DNA of 64,000 bases from Pseudomonadota bacterium (GCA_029550345.1 JAKPHK010000061.1:1-64000); one strand, 5' to 3'; shown: positions 10,229 through 21,862, counted from the first letter of the stretch. Notes: generated by a model from the letters alone, not told the origin. Program-made: numbers and translations.

Positions 10229-12486
10229 CAGCCTTCCATCCAGTCCCGGAAGAACGCGTCGTTGGCTTCGCGCAGGTCGGCGAGGGGCACTTCGGGGTAG
10301 ATCGCATCTTCGCCGCGGCAGATCGCGATCGTATCGCCGCCAGTCCAGCCGATAAAACAGCAGCCGATGCCGTTTTCCTTGGCATACTTCTCGACGAAGT
10401 GCTGATCGAACGGCTCGGTGACCAGGTAACGCGCCTGATTTTCAGCAAACAGCGACCAGGCGTGGCGGGTCTTTTCCTTGTCCACCAGATTTTCGAAGGT
10501 CGAAACCTCAAGCCGCGCGCCGATGTCGCTGGCCAGCGCCATTTCCGCAACCGCGACCAGAATCCCGCCATCGGAAACGTCATGCGCGGCAGTGACATAG
10601 CCGTCTTCGATCAGGTGGCGTACGAATTCACCGTGCTTGCGTTCCGCTGCCAGATCGACCTTGGGCGGCATCCCGTCCTCACGGCCGTGAATCTCGCGCA
10701 GCCAAAGTGATTGGCCAAGTTCCGGTGAGCACTTCGGATCGGCACCAATCAGGATGATCTTCTGCGCGCCGTCCTTGAAGGCAATCGTGGCCGAGCGGTC
10801 ATAGTCCTGCATCAGGCCGACGCCGCCGATTGCGGGAGTGGGCAAGATCGCCGAGCCGCCGCCAGTGGCCTTGCTTTCGTTATAGAGGCTGACGTTGCCC
10901 GAAACGATCGGATAGTCGAGCGCCCGGCAGGCATCACCCATGCCGCGCAGCGCCTCGACGATCTGGGCCATGATCTCCGGCCGCTGAGGATTGGCGAAGT
11001 TCAGACAATTGGTGATCGCCAAAGGCTTGGCACCAACAGCTGAGATATTGCGATAGGTTTCGGCCACTGCTTGCTTGCCGCCTTCGAACGGATCGGCATA
11101 GCAATAGCGCGGGGTGCAGTCGGTGCTGATCGCCAGCGCCTTTCTGGTGCCGTGAACCCGGACTACCGCCGCATCACCGCCGCTTTTCTGCAGCGTGTCG
11201 GCACCAACCTGGCTGTCATACTGTTCCCAGATCCAGCGCCGGTTGGCGAGATCGGGGCTGCCCATCAGCTTGATCAGATCGGCAGCGGGATCGACACTGA
11301 CCGGTGCATCACCGAGCGGATTGACCTTGGCCCACGCTTTGTACTCTTCAAGGCTGAGGTGTGGGCGGTCATAAAGTGGCGCATCGTCGGCCAGTGGTCC
11401 CAGCGGAATGTCGCAAACGACTTCGCCGTTCCATTCCAGCACCATGTGGCCGGTGTCTGTCACTTCGCCGATCACCGCGAAATCAAGCTCCCACTTGCGG
11501 AAGATCGCCTCGGCCATCGGTTCCTTGCCGGGCTTGAGGACCATGAGCATTCGCTCCTGGCTTTCGCTCAGCATCATTTCGTATGGCGTCATGCCTTCTT
11601 CACGGCACGGCACCTGGTTCATGTTCAGGCGGATCCCCGCGCCGCCCTTGCTGGCCATTTCGACCGAGCTGGAGGTGAGGCCGGCCGCGCCCATGTCCTG
11701 AATCGCAACGATCGCATCGGTCGCCATCAGTTCAAGGCAGGCCTCGATCAGCAGCTTTTCGGTGAAGGGATCGCCGACCTGCACGGTCGGGCGTTTTTCT
11801 TCCGAATCCTCGCCAAAGTCGGCGCTGGCCATGGTTGCGCCGTGGATGCCGTCACGCCCGGTCTTCGAGCCTACATAGACGATCGGATTGCCCAGGCCCG
11901 TAGCCGCGCAGTAAAAGATCTTGTCGGTATCAGCGACGCCCACGGTCATCGCGTTGACCAGGATGTTGCCGTCATAGGCGGCATGGAAGTTGGTTTCGCC
12001 GCCCACGGTTGGCACGCCGACGCAGTTGCCATAGCCGCCGATGCCCGCAACCACACCCTTGACCAGGCTTTTCATCTTGGGATGATCAGGCCGGCCAAAA
12101 CGCAGCGCGTTCATATTGGCGACCGGGCGCGCCCCCATGGTGAAGACATCGCGCAGAATCCCGCCCACGCCAGTCGCCGCGCCCTGATAGGGTTCGATGT
12201 AGCTGGGGTGGTTGTGGCTTTCCATCTTGAAGATCGCGGCCTGGCCATCACCGATGTCGATCACCCCGGCGTTCTCACCCGGTCCGCAGATCACCCACGG
12301 GGCCTCGGTCGGGAGTTTCTTGAGGTGCAGGCGGCTCGACTTGTAGGAGCAATGCTCTGACCACATGACCGAGAATATACCCAGCTCGACCATGTTGGGT
12401 TCGCGGCCCAGCGCGTGCAGGACGCGGGCGTATTCTGCTTCGGACAGCCCGTGGGCGGCGACAACTTCGGGAGTGATCTCAGCCAT
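10228..12486 (-). CDS. purL: phosphoribosylformylglycinamidine synthase subunit II
   Basis: Full-length 752 aa; [41 protein letters not shown]. Confidence 0.97.
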   Translation of the reverse strand: MAEITPEVVAAHGLSEAEYARVLHALGREPNMVELGIFSVMWSEHCSYKSSRLHLKKLPTEAPWVICGPGENAGVIDIGDGQAAIFKMESHNHPSYIEPYQGAATGVGGILRDVFTMGARPVANMNALRFGRPDHPKMKSLVKGVVAGIGGYGNCVGVPTVGGETNFHAAYDGNILVNAMTVGVADTDKIFYCAATGLGNPIVYVGSKTGRDGIHGATMASADFGEDSEEKRPTVQVGDPFTEKLLIEACLELMATDAIVAIQDMGAAGLTSSSVEMASKGGAGIRLNMNQVPCREEGMTPYEMMLSESQERMLMVLKPGKEPMAEAIFRKWELDFAVIGEVTDTGHMVLEWNGEVVCDIPLGPLADDAPLYDRPHLSLEEYKAWAKVNPLGDAPVSVDPAADLIKLMGSPDLANRRWIWEQYDSQVGADTLQKSGGDAAVVRVHGTRKALAISTDCTPRYCYADPFEGGKQAVAETYRNISAVGAKPLAITNCLNFANPQRPEIMAQIVEALRGMGDACRALDYPIVSGNVSLYNESKATGGGSAILPTPAIGGVGLMQDYDRSATIAFKDGAQKIILIGADPKCSPELGQSLWLREIHGREDGMPPKVDLAAERKHGEFVRHLIEDGYVTAAHDVSDGGILVAVAEMALASDIGARLEVSTFENLVDKEKTRHAWSLFAENQARYLVTEPFDQHFVEKYAKENGIGCCFIGWTGGDTIAICRGEDAIYPEVPLADLREANDAFFRDWMEG

Positions 12487-12527
12487 GCGCGGCCCTTAGC
12501 CGCGTGGGCGCACGGATGCTAGCCTGT

Positions 12528-13172
12528 TCAGGCCGTTTTGGCCGCGCTTTTCCCCATCCACCAGGCCACCAACGTAACAAGGCCGTAGGCAAAAAAGGCG
12601 AGGTAGCTGGTTCCTGCCGTTACCGTGGGCTCAACCGGGCCGAACCAGTTCACAGCCTGGAGCAGCAGCAGGGCCGTAGCCAGTACCGAAAGCCGCACTG
12701 CCGAAGGTTTGCGGGCACGGGCATAGAGCCACAAGGCCCCGAACGTGATCCCAAGCTCCAGCGGCATTTCAATTGCCGGGTGGTTCCACAGCCCCAGGCC
12801 CAGCTTTGGCGGGCTGCCGGTCAGAGTCAGGTCGGGCACATGAACGAGCAGATCGAGAAACCAGTGCGAGAGGACAGCGGTCCCGGCCAGAACGGCGGCA
12901 AGGCGGTCCTTGCTCACGGCCCAGATCAGACCGGCGAAACCCGCGGCAAATACCGCCGATCCCAGCAGGCTGTGGGTATAGGGCATATGATAGAGGTCCA
13001 TCGGATTCATCACGCTGATGCCGGGGGTGACGCGCATTTGCTCCACCCCCGTCAGCAGCAATCCGAAGAAGGCCCAATCGACGAGCTGGGCGGCCACGAA
13101 CAGCGTCCCGATTCCCGGCGCTTTGGGCCGGGCGGCAATTGCCAGAGCGGGCGCCCAGTGGCCGATAAACAT
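12528..13172 (-). CDS. hypothetical membrane protein (YdjM-like His motifs)
   Basis: Several TM segments; HMPYTHSLLGS and LSHWFLDLLVHVPDL. Confidence 0.6.
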   Translation of the reverse strand: MFIGHWAPALAIAARPKAPGIGTLFVAAQLVDWAFFGLLLTGVEQMRVTPGISVMNPMDLYHMPYTHSLLGSAVFAAGFAGLIWAVSKDRLAAVLAGTAVLSHWFLDLLVHVPDLTLTGSPPKLGLGLWNHPAIEMPLELGITFGALWLYARARKPSAVRLSVLATALLLLQAVNWFGPVEPTVTAGTSYLAFFAYGLVTLVAWWMGKSAAKTA

Positions 13173-13176
13173 CGGT

Positions 13177-13617
13177 TCAGGTCCAGAGCTTGAGCAGAAT
13201 CAGCACGGCGCTGCCGGTGGCCAGCGCGCTGGCAACCACGCCCCAGGCCATGTCGAGCAGAGCCAGCTGCCCGGTCCAGACCTTCAGCGTGGCGAGGTTG
13301 GTGAGGTTGTAGGTGCCATAGCCGACCAGCCCGATCGCGGCGCCGAACAGCACCGCCAGCGGAACCCCGGCCAGCGGCGTGCCCGGCATCCCTTGCGAGA
13401 AGAACCCAGGCAGCACCGCGAACAACCCCATCGCCGCAAAATAGAGAACGTAAAAGATCACAGCGGGCGTGGCACGGAACTTGGCCGCCAGCGCGTCACC
13501 CAACACCGGGCGGTAATACATCGGCACGGCAAAGCGCAGCCAGATCATGTCGATCACCAGGAAAATGCCCCCGGCCGCCGCGCTTGCCGCGGCCCAGTGC
13601 TTGAAAAAATCACCCAT
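13177..13617 (-). CDS. DUF2177-like membrane protein
   Basis: Four TM helices; FLVIDMIWLRFAVPMYYRPVLGD. Confidence 0.65.
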   Translation of the reverse strand: MGDFFKHWAAASAAAGGIFLVIDMIWLRFAVPMYYRPVLGDALAAKFRATPAVIFYVLYFAAMGLFAVLPGFFSQGMPGTPLAGVPLAVLFGAAIGLVGYGTYNLTNLATLKVWTGQLALLDMAWGVVASALATGSAVLILLKLWT

Positions 13618-13700
13618 CGTTGAAAAAACTCCTACAGGCGCGGTACGCCGCTACCATCCTAACTTGACCGCTGCGGTGCGCGCGGTCAATGGTCTGGGGC

Positions 13701-13949
13701 ATGAGCGAGATCGATCCCGACATTGCCGGACTGTCGTTTGAAGAAGCGCTGCGCGCGCTGGAAGATATCGTCCGCAAGCTCGAAAGCGGGGAAGTGCCGC
13801 TTGATGCCACGATGGACCTTTACGAGCGCGGAGAGAAACTGCGCGCGCATTGCCAGGCCCGGCTTGATGCGGCTCAGCAGCGGATTGAAAAGATCGTTGC
13901 CGGTGCGGATGGCAAGGCCGCCGCGACCCAGCCCTTCGATGCGGACTGA
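13701..13949 (+). CDS. xseB: exodeoxyribonuclease VII small subunit
   Basis: LSFEEALRALEDIVRKLESGEVPLDATMDLYERGEKLRAHCQARLDAAQQRIEKI. Confidence 0.95.
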   Translation: MSEIDPDIAGLSFEEALRALEDIVRKLESGEVPLDATMDLYERGEKLRAHCQARLDAAQQRIEKIVAGADGKAAATQPFDAD

Positions 13950-13955
13950 CGGCCA

Positions 13956-14852
13956 GTGAGCGTTACCGCTCTGCGCGATCCGCTGCTGGCAGGCGCATTG
14001 GAGCAGATCGCCCGAGAGATCGATTCGATGTTCGATGCCTTGCTTCCCGTGCAAGGCACTCTGGCCGAGGCGATGCGTCATGCCGCGATTGGTGGGGGCA
14101 AGCGTCTGCGCCCGCTTTTGCTGACCGCAACGGCGGCGATGCACGGGGTGGACCGTGCGCAGGCACTGCGCGCGGCGGTCGCGATCGAGGCGGTCCATGC
14201 CTATTCGCTGGTCCATGACGATCTGCCGTGCATGGATGATGATGCCCTGCGCCATGGCAAGCCCAGCACTCACAAGGCCTTTGGTGAGGCGATGGCGGTG
14301 CTGGCCGGGGATGCGCTGCAAGCCTTTGCGTTTGAGGTGCTAAGCGATCCGGCGACCAGCGGCGATCCGTTCGTCCGGGCGGAACTGGTGCAGGTTCTCG
14401 CGGCTGCTGCGGGCGCGCACGGCATGGTCGGCGGGCAGGTGATGGATATCGAAGGGGAGGGGCAGGCGCTCGATCTTCCGGCGATCACCCGGATGCAGAT
14501 GCTCAAGACCGGTGCCTTGCTGTCTGCTGCCGTTGAAATGGGTGCCGTGCTGGGAAAGCAGCCAGCCGAAGGACGGGTTCACTTGAAGGGCTATGCCCGC
14601 GACATTGGCCTTGCGTTCCAGATTGCCGATGATCTGCTCGATCACGCCGGGGATGAAGGCAAGGCGGGCAAGGCGCTGCGCAAGGATGCAGAGGCCGGCA
14701 AGCAGACCTTTGTGGCCCTGCTGGGCGAGGACCGGGCCCGCGATCAGGCCCGGATGCTAACCGATCAGGCGATTGCGCTTCTCGGCTCATACGGGCAAGA
14801 AGCTGATCTGCTGCGCGCGGTGGCGCGTTATATCGTGGAGAGGGACCACTAA
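13956..14852 (+). CDS. ispA: farnesyl diphosphate synthase / polyprenyl synthetase
   Basis: Prenyl transferase motifs: GGGKRLRPLL, YSLVHDDLPCMDDD, FQIADDLLD; follows xseB. Confidence 0.92.
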   Translation: MSVTALRDPLLAGALEQIAREIDSMFDALLPVQGTLAEAMRHAAIGGGKRLRPLLLTATAAMHGVDRAQALRAAVAIEAVHAYSLVHDDLPCMDDDALRHGKPSTHKAFGEAMAVLAGDALQAFAFEVLSDPATSGDPFVRAELVQVLAAAAGAHGMVGGQVMDIEGEGQALDLPAITRMQMLKTGALLSAAVEMGAVLGKQPAEGRVHLKGYARDIGLAFQIADDLLDHAGDEGKAGKALRKDAEAGKQTFVALLGEDRARDQARMLTDQAIALLGSYGQEADLLRAVARYIVERDH

Positions 14853-15347
14853 ATGACCCACCGCATCGGGGTTTATCCGGGCACGTTCGATCCGATCACG
14901 CTTGGCCACATGGATATTATCGAGCGTGGGGCGAAACTGGTCGATGAACTGATCATCGGCGTCACCACCAATATCGCCAAGTCCCCGATGTTCAACGATG
15001 ACGAACGGATCGCCATGGTCGAGCGTGAAGTCGCCGCGATCGGAAACGGCAAGATCCGAGTGGTCGGGTTCAATTCACTGCTGATGGACTTCGCCGATGC
15101 GATGGGCGCGGCGGTGGTGATCCGCGGCATTCGCGGGGTGACTGACTTCGAATACGAATACCAGCTGACCGGTATGAACCGCCAGCTCAACCACGAGGTT
15201 GAGACGGTGTTCCTGATGGCCGACGTGGCCCTGCAGCCGATCGCTTCGCGTCTGGTCAAGGAAATCGCGCTCTATGGCGGCGACATTTCGAAATTCGTCA
15301 GCCCGGCGGTGCGCGACGATGTCGTTGGCCGCATTCCCGCACGGTGA
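14853..15347 (+). CDS. coaD: phosphopantetheine adenylyltransferase
   Basis: RIGVYPGTFDPITLGHMDIIERGAKL. Confidence 0.96.
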   Translation: MTHRIGVYPGTFDPITLGHMDIIERGAKLVDELIIGVTTNIAKSPMFNDDERIAMVEREVAAIGNGKIRVVGFNSLLMDFADAMGAAVVIRGIRGVTDFEYEYQLTGMNRQLNHEVETVFLMADVALQPIASRLVKEIALYGGDISKFVSPAVRDDVVGRIPAR

Positions 15348-15442
15348 TTGCCGGGGACGGCACAAAGTTCGTTCATTGCCATGACAGCCACGCGGCGCTA
15401 TTCCGCCGCCCAAGAACTGCCTTATTGCGAGACCTGCCACCC

Positions 15443-16120
15443 ATGAACCGCCGTCCCTTCATTGCCCTTGCCATCGGTCTGTCGCTGGTTTCCGCCCCAG
15501 GCCTGGCCAAGAAGAAGGAGCCGGTGGCACCTGCTCCGGTCCAGATGAGCGCGGTGGTCAATCCCGATCCCGATTTTCAGCCCGAAAACATCCTGGTGCT
15601 CGACCTTTCCAATGGCGGGCGGGTGATGATCCGGCTGATGCCCGAATGGGCGCCGGGTCATGTTGAGCGGATCAAGACCCTGACCCAGCAGGGTTTCTAT
15701 GACGGCATCATCTTTCACCGCGTAATCGACGGGTTCATGGCCCAGACCGGCGACCCGACCGGGACCGGAACCGGCGGATCGAAGCTGCCGGACCTGAAGG
15801 CCGAATTCAACTATATGCCGCACGTGCGCGGCACGGTTTCGATGGCGCGGACCGATCAGCCGGACACTGCCAACAGCCAGTTCTTCATCGTGTTCTATCC
15901 GCGGTTCGCGCTCGATCATCGCTATACCAACTTCGGCCGCGTGATTGCGGGGATGGACGTTGTCGATGCGATCGCCCGGGGTGAACCGCCGGCCAACCCG
16001 ACCCGGATCGTTCAGGCGTCGCTGCTTTCGGACCACAAGCCGCGCCCGGCCGTTGCGCCTGCCGCCGCGCCTGCACCGAACATCACGGCGGATATGCTGA
16101 GCAATTCGAAATCGAATTGA
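15443..16120 (+). CDS. peptidylprolyl isomerase, cyclophilin type, exported
   Basis: Signal peptide; FYDGIIFHRVIDGFMAQTGDPTGTGTGGS, FFIVFYPRFALDHRYTNFGRV. Confidence 0.92.
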   Translation: MNRRPFIALAIGLSLVSAPGLAKKKEPVAPAPVQMSAVVNPDPDFQPENILVLDLSNGGRVMIRLMPEWAPGHVERIKTLTQQGFYDGIIFHRVIDGFMAQTGDPTGTGTGGSKLPDLKAEFNYMPHVRGTVSMARTDQPDTANSQFFIVFYPRFALDHRYTNFGRVIAGMDVVDAIARGEPPANPTRIVQASLLSDHKPRPAVAPAAAPAPNITADMLSNSKSN

Positions 16121-16144
16121 TTTTTGGTGACTTAGGCCCCGGTC

Positions 16145-17173
16145 ATGCGGGTTGACCTGTTCGATTTCGAGCTTCCCCCAGAGCGGATCGCGCTGCGTCC
16201 GGCGCGTCCCCGCGATTCGGCGCGGATGCTGGTCGTCAGGGGTGAAGAGTCCCTTGCTGATCTGACCATGCGCGATCTGCCCGGCCAGTTGCGAGCCGGG
16301 GACGTGCTGGTGTTCAACGATACCAGGGTCATTCCGGCCCAGCTCGAAGGGCGCCGCGGTGAAGCGAAGATCGGCGCCACGCTGCACAAGCGGATCGACC
16401 TGCGGCGCTGGCAGGCTTTCGTCCGCAACGCCAAGCGTCTGCGCGCCAGCGACCGGATCGAATTTGCCAACGGCGTCACCGCGATTGCTGAGGCGCGCGG
16501 CGATGACGGATCGTGGACGCTGGCGTTCGAAGGGGAGGAACCGGTAGAGGTGCTGCTCGAACGCGCCGGGCAAATGCCGCTGCCGCCGTACATTGCCGGC
16601 AAACGCCCGACCGATGAGGCCGACCGTGCCGATTACCAGACCATGTTCGCCGCCCGCGACGGAGCCGTTGCCGCGCCAACCGCGGCGCTGCACTTCACGC
16701 CGGGCCTGATGGCCGCGTTGGCTGAGGCTGGGATCGGGCATGAAACCCTGACCCTGCACGTCGGCGCGGGCACGTTCCTGCCGGTTAAGGCCGCCGATAC
16801 CCAGGATCACCAGATGCACGCGGAATGGGGAACGATCTCGTCTGAGGTGGCCGAACGGCTCAACGCCGTGCGGAAACGCGGCGGGCGGGTCATTGCGGTC
16901 GGCACTACTTCGCTGCGACTGATTGAGAGCGCAACCGATGAAGACGGCACAATCCGCGCCTTTGCCGGTGACACCGCGATCTTCATCACGCCGGGCTATC
17001 GCTTCAGGGGGATCGACGGCCTGATCACCAATTTCCACCTGCCGCAATCGACCCTTTTCATGCTGGTTAGTGCCCTGATGGGGCTAGAGCGGATGCAGGC
17101 CACCTACGCTCATGCCATCGCTTCAAACTATCGCTTCTATTCGTATGGCGACGGATCGCTATTGCTTCCGTGA
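16145..17173 (+). CDS. queA: S-adenosylmethionine:tRNA ribosyltransferase-isomerase
   Basis: [50 protein letters not shown]. Confidence 0.96.
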   Translation: MRVDLFDFELPPERIALRPARPRDSARMLVVRGEESLADLTMRDLPGQLRAGDVLVFNDTRVIPAQLEGRRGEAKIGATLHKRIDLRRWQAFVRNAKRLRASDRIEFANGVTAIAEARGDDGSWTLAFEGEEPVEVLLERAGQMPLPPYIAGKRPTDEADRADYQTMFAARDGAVAAPTAALHFTPGLMAALAEAGIGHETLTLHVGAGTFLPVKAADTQDHQMHAEWGTISSEVAERLNAVRKRGGRVIAVGTTSLRLIESATDEDGTIRAFAGDTAIFITPGYRFRGIDGLITNFHLPQSTLFMLVSALMGLERMQATYAHAIASNYRFYSYGDGSLLLP

Positions 17174-17247
17174 TCGTCGCGGTTCGTGGTTGACCTTGAT
17201 AGTCAAACTGCGCACAAAACGGCACCTTTGGTTTCCGTGGGGGCATC

Positions 17248-18276
17248 ATGCGTAAATCGGTTTGTGTACCAGCGCTTTTGGCGCTGGTGGGGTTCACGGC
17301 TGCGCCATTGGCTGCTGCGGTTCAGCGCCCTCCAATCATCGATGTCCACGTTCATGCGATGCAGGCCGCCGATCAGGGGCCGCCGCCGCTAGCGATGTGC
17401 GTGCCGATCCATCCGATGCCGACCTGGGATCCGGTTCGGCCCGCGATGGAAAATTTCGTGACCCTGTTCAAACAGCCGCCGTGTAAGGATCCGATCTGGT
17501 CCCCCGTAAGCGACGAAGAGTTGATGACGCGCAGCCTCAGGATCATGGAGGCCTATAACGTCTTCGGCGTCACAAGCGGGCGCCAGGCCATTCTCGCGAA
17601 ATGGCGGCAGGCATCGCCGAAGCGCATAATCCCCAGCCTGATGCCTGAAATTCCACTTCCGGCCGGCCTTTCTGAGGAACTGGCCGCCGCAAAGGCGAGC
17701 GGGGACCTGGTCGTCATCGGGGAACTGGGCTTCCAGTATGATGGAATTGCCGTCACCGACCTGGCGCTTGAACCGCTGTGGAGCGCTGCTGAAAGGAACG
17801 ATATTCCGGTGGCGGTCCATTTCGGACCAGGACCTCCGGGCGTCGCCTACCTGCCCGGATCAGGTTACCGGGCGCGTCTTTCCAGCCCGCTGCTGCTCGA
17901 GGATGTGCTGGTTCGCCACCCCGGATTGCGGATCAACGTGATGCACGCGGGCTTCCCGATGCTGGATGACACGATTGCCCTGCTTTACGCGCACCCGCAG
18001 GTCTATGTTGATACCGGTGTCATCGTTTACACGCAGTCGAGGGCGAGTTTCTATGCTTACCTCAAGGCGCTGGTGGATGCCGGGTTCGGTCAGCGGATCA
18101 TGTTTGGTTCCGACCAGATGGTCTGGCCTGAAACGATGGAGCGGGCAATCCAGGTGATCGACCAGGCTCCTTTCCTGACCCACGACCAGAAGCGCGACAT
18201 TTTCTACAACAATGCGGCCCGTTTCTTGAGGATGGACCCCGCAGGCGTGCTCAAGTCAAAGCCGGCGGCACCCTGA
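17248..18276 (+). CDS. amidohydrolase family protein, exported
   Basis: Signal peptide; metal motif IIDVHVHAM; INVMHAGFPMLDD; MFGSDQMVWPE. Confidence 0.8.
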   Translation: MRKSVCVPALLALVGFTAAPLAAAVQRPPIIDVHVHAMQAADQGPPPLAMCVPIHPMPTWDPVRPAMENFVTLFKQPPCKDPIWSPVSDEELMTRSLRIMEAYNVFGVTSGRQAILAKWRQASPKRIIPSLMPEIPLPAGLSEELAAAKASGDLVVIGELGFQYDGIAVTDLALEPLWSAAERNDIPVAVHFGPGPPGVAYLPGSGYRARLSSPLLLEDVLVRHPGLRINVMHAGFPMLDDTIALLYAHPQVYVDTGVIVYTQSRASFYAYLKALVDAGFGQRIMFGSDQMVWPETMERAIQVIDQAPFLTHDQKRDIFYNNAARFLRMDPAGVLKSKPAAP

Positions 18277-18603
18277 AGCCAACGGGCGGCGGTCGCGGTG
18301 TGGCCGTCGGTGCCGAATGCGTCAGGCCTCTGCCGGAGCCAGGCGGGCGGGTGATCGGCGATTGTCCGCGCCGCAGCGACCGGGCGTTGCAGGATTTCGC
18401 GCATATCGGCACGCGACAGGATTGTCTGTGCAATCTCTGCGATCGCGAAGGTGCTGGTCTTGTCAAAGGCAATCCCGGCCGTCAACGTGGTTTCCGCCTT
18501 GACGAAGGCGCCACACATTGGTGCCGGAATGGCGGTGCAGTCATTGCGATTGCGTAACAAGCCGCTCCTCTATTGGCTGCTATGCGTAATACTAAGCCTG
18601 ATC

Positions 18604-19188
18604 CTAGCCCGTCAGCGCAAACAGTTTACCGGGATCGATTACGCGGTCGATTAGTGCGTCGTCGTGGGGCAACTGCCCGTCAAGCATCAGCATGGCAAGA
18701 CCGTGGACCACGGACCATGCCTGTATCATCAGGCGCCGGGCATCGGCCTCATCGGCGGTAAAGGCTGTGGCATGGCCGCGCAGCATGGCGGCGGCCAAAT
18801 TGTCACCGAACACCGCTTCACCGGCATCGCGGCACTGTCCGAAGGCCAGCCTGAATAGCGCCGGGTTGGCAAGTGCCCAGCGGACATAGGCGCGGCCGGT
18901 TGCCGCGAACATATCCTCAGGCGTAGTCATCGCCGCAGCGGCCTGCTGCGCCTTGCCGAGTTGTTCCATCCCGGCCTTTGCCAGCGCACCCAGCAGCGCC
19001 TGCTTGTCCGGGAAATGCCGATAGACCGCCGTGGCCGACACCCCCACCTCGCGCGCGAGCTGGCGCAGTGAGAGATCGCCGATCGCCTGGGTTTCCAGGG
19101 CCTTCAGCCCGGCTTCGACCAGGGCCGAGCGCAAATCGCCGTGGTGGTAGGCGCGGGTCGGCAATTTTGATGTTGACACTGTTACCAT
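18604..19188 (-). CDS. TetR/AcrR family transcriptional regulator
   Basis: [51 protein letters not shown]. Confidence 0.9.
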   Translation of the reverse strand: MVTVSTSKLPTRAYHHGDLRSALVEAGLKALETQAIGDLSLRQLAREVGVSATAVYRHFPDKQALLGALAKAGMEQLGKAQQAAAAMTTPEDMFAATGRAYVRWALANPALFRLAFGQCRDAGEAVFGDNLAAAMLRGHATAFTADEADARRLMIQAWSVVHGLAMLMLDGQLPHDDALIDRVIDPGKLFALTG

Positions 19189-19195
19189 CACTCAT

Positions 19196-19214
19196 ATGTT
19201 TACGGCATAAACAT
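19196..19214. promoter_or_regulatory. palindromic operator candidate between TetR gene and carotenoid oxygenase
   Basis: ATGTTTA-cggca-TAAACAT, perfect 7-bp arms, in the short divergent intergenic region. Confidence 0.65.
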
Positions 19215-19232
19215 TACTGGGAGATTCGTTCC

Positions 19233-20669
19233 ATGGCAAGCAGTGTCGAAACCGCAATCCGCTCGGTGGTGACGAAAGGTCTGACTGGCCTGGCCAAGGT
19301 CAACCGCGCCCTCAAGGATCAGAGCCGCGACCACCCGTTCCTGTCCGGCATTCACGCGCCGCTGCATGATGAACTGACGATCACCGATCTTGCAGTGACC
19401 GGAACGATCCCGCCCGAACTGGATGGTCGTTATGTCCGCAACGGGCCGAACCCCTTCAATCCCGATCCGCGCGGGTACCACTGGTTCATCGGCGATGGCA
19501 TGGTCCACGGGGTGCGGCTGAAAGACGGCAAGGCGCTGTGGTATCGCAACCGCTATATCAAGTCGCTCGATCTGGAGGCCAAGGGCGGCCCCCGGGCGGC
19601 GCCCGGTCCGCGGCGGGGGCGACGCGATCTGGTCAACACCAATGTCGTCAAGCACAACGGCAAGATTCTGGCGATCGTGGAGGCCGGCTCGTTCCCGGCT
19701 GAGCTCGACGGAAACCTTGAAACGGTGGCCTATACCGATTTCGGCGGAACGCTTGAGGTCCCGTTCAGCGCGCACCCGCACGAGGACCCGCTGACTGGCG
19801 AGTTGCACGCCATCGTCTATGACGGGATGACGCTCGACAAGGTCTGGCACGTCGTGGTTTCCAAAGCGGGCGAGGTGGTCCGGCAGGAGCCGATCCCGGT
19901 TGCCGATGGCCCTTCGATCCACGAATGCACGATCACCCGCAATCATGTGGTGGTGTTCGACCTGCCGGTCACCTTCTCGATGAAGGAACTGATCGGCGGG
20001 CAGCAGTTCCCCTATTCGTGGAACCCGGATCACAAGGCCCGGATCGGCCTGCTGCCGCGCGGCGGGACTGCGGAAGAGATCGTCTGGTGCGATGTTGATC
20101 CGTGTTACGTGTTCCACGTCGCTAACTCTTTCGAGCGTGACGATGGTGTGGTGGTGATCGATTGTTCTGTCCACGAAACGATGTTCGCGGGAGGGCAGGA
20201 TGGGCCCAACGGCAAGCCGCTGGGGATGGAACGCTGGCTGGTCGATCCGGCGGCGCGAAAGGTTGAGCGGATCACGCTCGATACGGCCCCCCAGGAATTT
20301 CACCGGCCGGACGAGCGCTTTTTCGGACAGCCCTATCGCTATGCCTGGTCGCTTGGGCTGCCGGGGGCGGACAGCGCCTTTGTGGGGCAGGCGCCGATCT
20401 ATCGCTATGATCTCGAAACCGGGGAGCGGCAGGCCCACGATTTCGGGCCGGGCCGGGTTCCGGGTGAATTCGTGTTCGTACCGCGCAGCGCCGATGCGCC
20501 AGAGGGTGATGGCTGGGTGTTGGGCTATGTCATCAACACAGCCGACGATACGACCGATCTCGTGATCCTTGATGCCTCGGACATGGCCAAGCCGCCGATC
20601 GCCGCAATTCACATTCCGCACCGGATTCCCCCCGGCTTCCACGGAAACTGGCTGCCCGACGCCAATTGA
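19233..20669 (+). CDS. carotenoid oxygenase family protein
   Basis: [40 protein letters not shown]; conserved His positions [38 protein letters not shown]. Confidence 0.92.
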   Translation: MASSVETAIRSVVTKGLTGLAKVNRALKDQSRDHPFLSGIHAPLHDELTITDLAVTGTIPPELDGRYVRNGPNPFNPDPRGYHWFIGDGMVHGVRLKDGKALWYRNRYIKSLDLEAKGGPRAAPGPRRGRRDLVNTNVVKHNGKILAIVEAGSFPAELDGNLETVAYTDFGGTLEVPFSAHPHEDPLTGELHAIVYDGMTLDKVWHVVVSKAGEVVRQEPIPVADGPSIHECTITRNHVVVFDLPVTFSMKELIGGQQFPYSWNPDHKARIGLLPRGGTAEEIVWCDVDPCYVFHVANSFERDDGVVVIDCSVHETMFAGGQDGPNGKPLGMERWLVDPAARKVERITLDTAPQEFHRPDERFFGQPYRYAWSLGLPGADSAFVGQAPIYRYDLETGERQAHDFGPGRVPGEFVFVPRSADAPEGDGWVLGYVINTADDTTDLVILDASDMAKPPIAAIHIPHRIPPGFHGNWLPDAN

Positions 20670-20728
20670 GATCGGTCAAGACAAGTTCCGGCCCTTTGTG
20701 TTAGCCTTGCTGGCGAGAGGAGAGGGAC

Positions 20729-21148
20729 ATGGATGCTGATCATCAGGCGCGGATCGAGGCGGGACTTGAACGCGCCGCAGTGGTGCTTGGCGATGTGACC
20801 GCCCCGGTCATGGCCGAATTCTATCGCCGCTATCCCGATGCGCAGGCCAGTTTTGTTCACCATCTGCCGGGTAACCCTGCCAGTCTCGAAGCGGAAATGG
20901 TCGGCAATACGCTGTACTATGTGATGACCTGGTTCGAGACGCCGGCCGAAGCGCGGATCGCCTTTGATAGTTCGGTGCCGCATCACCGCGTGGCGCTGGG
21001 GGTTCCGCCGGACTGGTATCGCGGCTTTATCGAGGCTTTTCTCGACGTGGTCGAACCAGCCGCCGTTATCGATGAGGGTGATCGGCGGGTCTGGGCAGAA
21101 CTACGCGAGGCCCTTGTCGGACTGGTGGAACGCAACCGCTTCGAATAG
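20729..21148 (+). CDS. globin-like protein
   Basis: PHHRVALGVPPDWYRGFIEAFLDVV resembles the globin proximal-His/FG region. Confidence 0.55.
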   Translation: MDADHQARIEAGLERAAVVLGDVTAPVMAEFYRRYPDAQASFVHHLPGNPASLEAEMVGNTLYYVMTWFETPAEARIAFDSSVPHHRVALGVPPDWYRGFIEAFLDVVEPAAVIDEGDRRVWAELREALVGLVERNRFE

Positions 21149-21156
21149 GCGGTGCT

Positions 21157-21825
21157 TCAGCTTGCCCGTTCGGCCTGGGCCGTGGCGTGATCGGTGCGCA
21201 GCGCCATCGCCGCGGCCTTGTCGGCCTGCTTCAGGTCCGTGCAGCTTGCGGCGGCCTGCTCCAATTGACCGGCCCATTTCTCAAAATTCTTGGCCGCACC
21301 GCCGCGGCGGGTCTGGCCAAAACGGAACAGGCGGATCGGGCTGAAACCGGCAAAGCCCAGGACCTGGTTCTTCCAGCGCTTCATCACCGGATCACCCCAG
21401 ACCAGACGCAAGTACCACGGCGGCGTATCCATGGTCACGAACAGGTCTGCCGATCGCCCGGCCAGCAGCCGGTCCCACATCGGATCACCCTTGTGATAGC
21501 GAAAGGCCCAGCCGGGCAGCAGGACCCGGTCGAGGAGGCCTTTCAGCTGCGCCGGTTCTGCGCCCCACCACAGCGGAAAGCCGATGGCCACGTGATCGGC
21601 CTCGTCCAGCGCTGCGGTGAAGGTCTGCAGATCGGGCTCCCACGGCATCGCTTCGGCATAGCCGCGCCGCAGGTTGGGATCGAACGCCAGATCGCGCACC
21701 GCGATCCGCCTGACCCTGCATGCGGAGGGCAGGGCGGCCTGATACCGATCGAGCAGAGCACTCACCAGCCTGCCTTCATCGGGGTGCCCATCAATCAGCA
21801 GGACATTCACGGTAAGGGCTCCCAT
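21157..21825 (-). CDS. NAD(P)H-dependent oxidoreductase, flavodoxin-like fold
   Basis: [15 protein letters not shown]...[37 protein letters not shown]. Confidence 0.85.
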   Translation of the reverse strand: MGALTVNVLLIDGHPDEGRLVSALLDRYQAALPSACRVRRIAVRDLAFDPNLRRGYAEAMPWEPDLQTFTAALDEADHVAIGFPLWWGAEPAQLKGLLDRVLLPGWAFRYHKGDPMWDRLLAGRSADLFVTMDTPPWYLRLVWGDPVMKRWKNQVLGFAGFSPIRLFRFGQTRRGGAAKNFEKWAGQLEQAAASCTDLKQADKAAAMALRTDHATAQAERAS

Positions 21826-21862
21826 ACTCGACTTTTGCCGCGCGGGGCGGCATGGGCAGCCG

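Noticed and set aside
15422-17047. 541-aa minus-strand ORF antisense to the cyclophilin and queA
   Set aside because: Crosses two well-supported plus-strand genes; no domain signature.
17190-17206. TTGAC-N7-GTCAA dyad upstream of the amidohydrolase
   Set aside because: Only 5-bp arms and no second copy; too weak to call an operator.
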